Shown: in pieces, positions 62,624 through 64,000 of the stretch
Layout: each line of letters begins with the position of its first letter
How positions within the stretch are numbered: position 1 is the stretch's first letter
Origin: Silurus meridionalis
Lineage: Eukaryota > Chordata > Actinopteri > Siluriformes > Siluridae
NCBI RefSeq assembly: GCF_014805685.1
Contig: NC_060911.1
Span: 11,472,212-11,536,211 of the forward strand
Direction of reading: 5' to 3'
DNA length: 64,000 bases
Notes under the pieces: model-generated
What the model was told of the DNA's origin: nothing
The model's input: only the letters and a program-made list of their open reading frames with translations
Databases searched by the model: none
Program-made: the position numbers and the translations under genes

Positions 62624-62735
62624 ACGGTGGTGAGTGCACTGTGCACGAACCAAATCCTTTCATAGCTTTGCGAAGAGCCTCTGCATCAGCATTGGCATTG
62701 AATCCACTCTGAGCCTTGATGGTTCCTCTTCCAGA
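33237..62735 (-). CDS. anxa5: Annexin A5 (all coding exons except the first)
   Basis: Eleven minus-strand exons with AG/GT borders and matching phases: 62735-62651, 61747-61653, 48473-48360, 48189-48099, 43230-43151, 42994-42944, 40729-40636, 39345-39250, 39135-39077, 36324-36202 and 33299-33237 (TAA at 33239-33237). They sum to 951 nt, 316 residues plus stop, against about 320 for the family. Only the tiny Met exon is missing. The protein has four annexin repeats with type-II calcium motifs ([32 protein letters not shown]), acidic caps such as GDTSGDY, and the C-terminus [10 protein letters not shown]. Annexin A5 binds phosphatidylserine membranes with calcium and forms trimers and lattices. 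Human Trp187 is Phe here, and Cys occurs in GAGTCEK and SSRTCNE. Vertebrate identity is clear; the fish a/b paralogue is not decided. The introns hold most of the transposons in this half. Confidence 0.95.
33373..33410. repeat. (CA)n microsatellite
   Basis: About 19 units, 74 nt upstream (gene sense) of the last annexin exon. Confidence 0.95.
33508..33650. repeat. Two (TA)n blocks separated by a short unique segment
   Basis: 33508-33568 and about 33588-33650, with attattattgttccataat between, directly left of Tc1-MITE copy 2. Confidence 0.95.
33656..33956. mobile_element. Tc1-derived MITE, copy 2 (complete, 301 bp)
   Basis: Both tips are present (cagtacagaccaaaagtttg and its inverse), about 125 bp of inverted-repeat arm each. 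No transposase. (TA)n lies on both sides (to 33650 and from 33957). Confidence 0.85.
33957..34023. repeat. (TA)n microsatellite
   Basis: About 33 units, beginning exactly at the MITE edge. Confidence 0.95.
34030..35225. other. Annexin intron sequence, no feature
   Basis: Last annexin intron. I see no coding segment or recognised repeat apart from homopolymer runs. Confidence 0.5.
35233..35290. repeat. (GT)n microsatellite
   Basis: About 28 units, next to the pogo-like element. Confidence 0.95.
35304..36157. mobile_element. Non-autonomous pogo/Tigger-like transposon
   Basis: 854 bp with inverted repeats cagtggaacctcgtgttacg and (inverted) taacccgaggttccactg, flanked by TA at 35302-35303 and 36158-36159. 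The subterminal phrase gggatacgaac is repeated at both ends. No transposase ORF is visible. The tip resembles pogo/Tigger elements. Confidence 0.82.
36330..37480. other. Annexin intron sequence, poly(A) run only
   Basis: No gene or element recognised. An A-rich homopolymer lies at about 37095-37114. Confidence 0.5.
37490..38350 (+). mobile_element. Non-autonomous hAT element carrying a BED-type exon
   Basis: 861 bp with ends tagggatgcaccgaa and (inverted) ttcggtgcatcccta, flanked by a perfect 8-bp duplication, attaaaac, at 37482-37489 and 38351-38358. Plus-strand 37661-37948 encodes [20 protein letters not shown] followed by [14 protein letters not shown]. This is a CxxC...HxxxxH zinc finger of the BED class that hAT transposases use to bind their ends. 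The catalytic domain is absent. Confidence 0.88.
38360..39070. other. Annexin intron sequence, no feature
   Basis: Nothing recognised. Confidence 0.45.
39193..39244. repeat. (GT)n, a CA repeat at an annexin donor site
   Basis: About 26 units. In gene sense this is a CA repeat starting 5 nt into the intron after the exon 39345-39250. Confidence 0.95.
39392..39935. repeat. Possible Tol2-like hAT fragment
   Basis: It starts cagaggtgtaaagattac and continues with short phrases such as ttgagtaaaag and gtagtagtaaaag, which resemble the ends of Tol2-related elements. No inverted right end or TSD was found, so this is tentative. Confidence 0.3.
39940..40381. repeat. CGGACTATAAGCCGC-type MITE, second large copy
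   Basis: Matches 6300-6620 plus 10482-10635 (for example gagttttggaaacctgtctg and actcaacgcgctacaacggc). It ends gcggcttatagtccgaaaaa then tacggta at about 40380. The left inverted repeat is missing. This uninterrupted copy shows what the nest at 6-10.6 kb looked like before insertion. Confidence 0.72.
40600..40629. repeat. (GT)n, a CA repeat at an annexin donor site
   Basis: 15 units, 6 nt downstream (gene sense) of the exon 40729-40636. Confidence 0.95.
40967..41469. mobile_element. Pogo-like element containing LTR-like insert, copy 1 (left end missing)
   Basis: The right end reads cataaccgggttccactg, followed by TA. 40970-41215 resembles the LTR edge of elements 1 and 2 (gggggcgtggcaggtggatt then cctgtcag). 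The rest is closely shared with 43740-43965. No transposase. Confidence 0.65.
41481..41833. mobile_element. Tc1-derived MITE, copy 3, with duplicated tips
   Basis: The left arm is truncated. The right tip ends at 41763, and then the tip phrase aacttttggtctgtactg is repeated twice more (about 41781 and 41816), each followed by (TA)n. Confidence 0.75.
41980..42880 (-). mobile_element. hAT element, second copy of the 6618-10481 family
   Basis: Shares with 10100-10480 the phrases aataaacacagcagaaaaa, gttttgttgtggcaattctc and cgtgggcattacag, and the end gtagtttgcccatgtct. The minus strand at 42618-42470 encodes TEWTTKYFQ, then [18 protein letters not shown], a BED-like finger typical of Charlie-group and GTF2IRD2-related hAT proteins. 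The left tip is not identified and the catalytic domain is lost. Confidence 0.72.
43239..43283. repeat. (CA)n beside an annexin acceptor site
   Basis: About 22 units. In gene sense this is a TG repeat ending 8 nt before the exon 43230-43151. Confidence 0.95.
43309..43970. mobile_element. Pogo-like element with LTR-like insert, copy 2 (right end missing)
   Basis: The left inverted repeat is present (cagtggaacccacttatctc, TA-preceded). An LTR-like insert ends at about 43738 (gtggcaggtggattcctgac). The right side breaks at ccccctaggacat and is joined directly to Tc1-MITE sequence. Confidence 0.65.
43973..44213. mobile_element. Tc1-derived MITE, copy 4 (left tip missing)
   Basis: Sequence from aaagtaggcatcaagagaat to the right tip ttggtctgtactg at 44213, followed by (TA)n to 44280. 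Confidence 0.78.
44214..44280. repeat. (TA)n microsatellite
   Basis: About 33 units, directly between the MITE and the Tol2-like element. Confidence 0.95.
44291..46781 (+). mobile_element. Tol2-like hAT transposon, internally reduced
   Basis: 2491 bp with tips cagagccggacagtaacgga and (inverted) cagaggcggacagagtacac, and subterminal arrays of ACTTGAGTA/TACTTTTACT-type phrases like Tol2. It is flanked by a perfect 8-bp duplication, cacattgt, at 44283-44290 and 46782-46789. It keeps a first exon with a BED finger and a last exon with the hAT dimerisation domain. The catalytic central exons are gone. Confidence 0.9.
44647..45906 (+). CDS. Two-exon BED-finger plus hAT-dimerisation mini-protein
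   Basis: Exon 1, 44647-44847, starts ATG and ends at a GTACGT donor in phase 0. Exon 2, 45646-45906, follows an AG acceptor in phase 0 and ends TGA. The spliced frame is uninterrupted: 67 + 86 = 153 codons. Residues about 38-66 contain [20 protein letters not shown] then LRKHVK, a BED finger with the family SSNLRKH motif. The second exon contains [20 protein letters not shown] and [10 protein letters not shown], the hAT C-terminal dimerisation motif of Tol2-like transposases. The DDE catalytic residues are absent, so it cannot transpose DNA; it might bind element ends or dimerise with full-length transposase. The splice is predicted, and the two exons could be a decayed remnant that happens to be in frame. 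Confidence 0.55.
46789..46881. repeat. (GT)n followed by (TA)n
   Basis: About 16 GT units, then about 28 TA units, immediately after the Tol2-like element. Confidence 0.95.
46882..47000. repeat. CGGACTATAAGCCGC-type MITE, left-end fragment
   Basis: Reads tactgtaatttccggactat, then ataagccgcacctgtttata. It is cut off by CA-rich sequence and RTE copy 6. Confidence 0.7.
47008..48030 (-). mobile_element. RTE-clade LINE, copy 6 (5'-truncated)
   Basis: The 3' end lies at 47008-47050. The minus strand encodes RTE C-terminal and late reverse-transcriptase pieces ([20 protein letters not shown] near 47620, [20 protein letters not shown] near 47400), with a deletion near 47760. It stops at about 48030, only about 70 bp from the annexin exon 48189-48099. 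Confidence 0.85.
48262..48344. repeat. (GT)n, a CA repeat at an annexin donor site
   Basis: About 41 units, starting 15 nt into the intron (gene sense) after the exon 48473-48360. Confidence 0.95.
48805..49385 (+). mobile_element. DIRS reverse-transcriptase fragment
   Basis: Plus-strand pieces in several frames match DIRS pol: [20 protein letters not shown] (48885), [16 protein letters not shown] (49165) and [18 protein letters not shown] (49265). Heavily frameshifted. Confidence 0.65.
49390..49850. other. Annexin intron sequence, no feature
   Basis: AT-rich; nothing recognised before the (TA)n tract. Confidence 0.45.
49855..49930. repeat. (TA)n microsatellite
   Basis: About 38 units, abutting the tip of the hAT fragment. 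Confidence 0.95.
49931..50405 (+). mobile_element. hAT element fragment (GTAACGCGTTAC tip)
   Basis: It starts gtgttgggcagtaacgctac and contains two and a half tandem copies of a 32-bp unit around cgcgttacttttgaaagtaa (49966-50040). At 50245-50400 a frame reads [14 protein letters not shown], then [12 protein letters not shown] and NSNSNL, the start of a hAT BED exon. RTE copy 7 cuts it off. Confidence 0.62.
50408..52588 (+). mobile_element. RTE-clade LINE, copy 7 (large internal deletion)
   Basis: It begins inside the endonuclease domain ([40 protein letters not shown], then [18 protein letters not shown]). The connector follows to AAIKRM at about 51755, where about 650 bp of the fingers and palm are missing. 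It resumes at [30 protein letters not shown] and ends with agccgaaagaagaagaagat. It still has long open frames but cannot encode an active reverse transcriptase. Confidence 0.88.
52625..54178 (+). mobile_element. Tc1/mariner transposon of the DD37E group
   Basis: 1554 bp with inverted repeats starting cagggagtgcagaattatta, preceded by TA at 52623-52624. The right flank is TG, a likely mutated TA. The transposase remnant below has the DD37E spacing, different from the DD34E Tc1 elements in the left half. Confidence 0.9.
52843..53850 (+). pseudogene. DD37E transposase, three frameshifts
   Basis: ATG at 52843: [20 protein letters not shown], then a frameshift at about 52938. Next come [20 protein letters not shown] (second helix-turn-helix and a GRKKR basic patch), another shift at about 53130, and [20 protein letters not shown] with the first Asp. 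A 1-nt loss at about 53531 precedes [20 protein letters not shown] and [11 protein letters not shown]. 37 residues separate the second Asp and the Glu. Only about three small lesions, so the copy is fairly young. Confidence 0.88.
54186..54238. repeat. (CA)n microsatellite
   Basis: About 26 units, beside the DD37E element. Confidence 0.95.
54250..55815. other. Annexin intron sequence without recognised gene
   Basis: AT-rich. A short GC-richer patch at about 54290-54410 resembles a decayed repeat end. No exon seen. Confidence 0.45.
56854..57177. repeat. 162-bp tandem duplication in the hAT 5' region
   Basis: Two nearly identical copies, 56854-57015 and 57016-57177, each starting tcgcgggggcgggacatcgg and ending with cggacattcgcc. 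They differ at very few sites (for example caatgag versus caataag). Confidence 0.9.
57682..59049 (+). pseudogene. hAT (Charlie/GTF2IRD2-like) transposase, internally deleted
   Basis: A long frame from ATG 57682 (or 57739) encodes a BED-type finger ([20 protein letters not shown] then TTRHAEEY). The catalytic start follows ([20 protein letters not shown], the first Asp, then [18 protein letters not shown]). At about 58540 part of the zinc-ligand region is lost and the frame shifts to [16 protein letters not shown] and [21 protein letters not shown] second deletion near 58830 leads to the dimerisation motif [20 protein letters not shown]. Without breaks it would be about 600 residues. Such genes have been domesticated in vertebrates, but intact tips and TSD argue for an ordinary transposon copy. 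Confidence 0.88.
60666..60861. mobile_element. (CA)n plus L2-type 3' tail insert in RTE copy 8
   Basis: About 29 CA units, followed by atggctgctcatcagggata and a tail reading gtaaagcttctttgagacaa, gttgtgaaaagtgctataga and aataaac. This is the 3' sequence shared by L2 LINEs and V-SINE-like elements of fish. It splits the RTE between ggatga-like and tgctgtggcgat. Confidence 0.6.
60905..61650. other. Annexin intron sequence, no feature
   Basis: AT-rich intron left of the exon 61747-61653 on the plus-strand map; nothing recognised. Confidence 0.5.
61945..62018. repeat. (TA)n microsatellite
   Basis: About 37 units, in the annexin intron between exons 62735-62651 and 61747-61653. Confidence 0.95.
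62572..62621. repeat. (GT)n, a CA repeat at an annexin donor site
   Basis: About 25 units, starting 29 nt into the intron (gene sense) after the exon 62735-62651, whose donor is the less usual gttcgt. Confidence 0.95.
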
Positions 62736-62739
62736 CTGG

Positions 62740-64000
62740 GAAAAGTAAAAAAAAAGAAAAAGGAAAGAAAGATATTTTAATGTTCCATCTTTTCTACAGT
62801 TTAAAACCAAAGCTCTTTAAAACACCACTGTAAATTTTTAAAAAGCTAAAAAAAATTACGAATCCTGTAAAGTTATCCACACATTAACAAATGGCATCAG
62901 CAAATCAGTACCATTTGCCTTTTTTGTGTTCCCTGTCTTTTTAAGAACTAATGCAGGTCAGCTGAGTGGTAGTTTTCCACAAGGAATGTTTGACTGAGTG
63001 ACTATGTGTGGGATGAGAGGAAAAAAGCAAGAGAGAAGGACAGAGAAAGAGACATAGAAAAAGAGGCGGGTATTAAGTGGGTTTGTGAAACAGACATTGC
63101 TTAAACCAGAGATAAAACCTTATGCAATAACAGACAAGCATCTTGGCTTATAGGCCATGAAATGTTTTAATACTGCCATCCTGTCATTGTTTTCATGCAT
63201 ACACTCCTACACTTATTAGTAAACAAACCCTATGCATTTTGTGATCAATACATGCTATGTGGACTACACATCATAGTGTTTACTGACATATAATACAACA
63301 TTCTATACATTAAATTATTTAAATGGTAAACATTTTTTACGTAATAAATTAATCAAGCAAACATATATAAACTTATATAGACAAATATAGTTTGCCTCCA
63401 TCCTGGCCAGCAGTCCCACCTATAAAATGATTAATAAGAGTTACACATGTCCATGTGATCTGGAACATACAACTGTCACATGCCTCTTGAAAAAATGGAA
63501 AAAATGACTTGATGTTGCGTGATCTTTAATGGTGCAATCGCATTCCTTATTATTCATAAAAAAGTCATGTAATGCAACAAGTGCAGAATGTGTACAATTT
63601 ACAGTAATTCTTGATAATTGTTATGGTACTTAAATGTGACAGTTTCTTTCTTCCAAGCCACCAGTCTCCTCAATACACAGAGTAGACAGATGCTATCACA
63701 AACACACACAAACACACACAAAATAAACACTATTCTACTTTCTTTGCAACGTTATACATTCCTTTGTATAATGCTGTTATAAAACAAGTCAGGTTTATTT
63801 GCACAGCACTTATTATTATTTTGATCCACTTTAATTCACACTAGCACGGTGTATCACTGTGTATCTGTGCCAGCTATACCATGCTGTTGTTTTGTTCTTT
63901 GTGCTTTCTCAGTCCTATGAGTAGGTCTGCATACATATAACTGGTTCAGTTTTGTTTTACGCTGCACCTCGGTCCTGACGTGTAATGTAACAAAGTGTTC
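62740..64000. other. 5' part of annexin intron or upstream region, no feature
   Basis: The start-codon exon of annexin A5 should lie here or beyond the window. I could not find an ATG followed in frame by a convincing donor on the minus strand, so I do not call it. Confidence 0.4.

Noticed and set aside
63147..63180. Start exon of annexin A5 (minus-strand ATGGCCTATAAG)
   Set aside because: It resembles the expected N-terminus, but no GT donor follows in a usable phase.

Overview
This window is vertebrate nuclear DNA, almost certainly from a teleost fish. Two ordinary spliced genes are visible, and both are stretched by transposable elements typical of fish: Tc1/mariner DD34E and DD37E, Tol2-like and other hAT, pogo-like, RTE and Tx1-type L1 LINEs, DIRS retrotransposons, and a tRNA-derived SINE. 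Long (CA)n and (TA)n microsatellites are very common. I see no bacterial, plasmid or viral genome organisation and no CRISPR array. The high Tc1 load and (TA)n content would fit an ostariophysan such as a catfish, but that is a guess.

Host genes. (1) On the + strand at 5022-5909 are three C-terminal exons of a prominin-1-type pentaspan membrane protein (last transmembrane segment and start of the cytoplasmic tail). A possible short terminal coding exon lies at 21437-21510. (2) On the - strand, 33237-62735 holds eleven coding exons of annexin A5, all with matching splice phases and no stops. They encode 316 residues, so only the tiny first exon with the Met is missing. The two genes converge tail to tail with about 12 kb between them.

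Layout. 1-2.4 kb: an RTE LINE (minus strand, TSD visible) split by an LTR retrotransposon. 2.8-4.7 kb: a second LTR retrotransposon with a perfect 5-bp TSD, whose interior is mostly a 30-bp tandem repeat. 5.0-5.9 kb: prominin exons. 6.0-10.6 kb: a four-level nest (MITE > hAT > two Tc1 elements). 12.7-14.3 kb: a third Tc1. 14.8-17.4 kb: RTE. 18.0-20.1 kb: DIRS. 20.3-20.9 kb: Tc1 relic. 22.9-24.0 kb: unclassified repeat. 24.1-26.7 kb: DIRS terminal piece, RTE and a tRNA-Glu SINE with an 18-bp TSD. 27.0-31.7 kb: Tx1-like L1 with an RTE inserted in it (18-bp TSD). 32.2-32.7 kb: DIRS 5' end. 33.2-62.7 kb: annexin A5. Its introns hold pogo-like, hAT, Tol2-like, Tc1-MITE, RTE, DIRS, DD37E and Charlie-type hAT insertions. 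62.7-64 kb: annexin intron 1 or upstream sequence with no recognised feature.

Most notable points: a SINE built from a tRNA-Glu head joined to both the 5' and the 3' end of the local RTE; two LTR elements that have traded most of their interior for a 30-bp, frame-preserving minisatellite; a Tol2-like hAT element that keeps only a BED zinc finger exon and a C-terminal dimerisation exon but still splices in frame to an intact 153-residue ORF; and CA/TG repeats lying within a few nucleotides of splice sites in both host genes.
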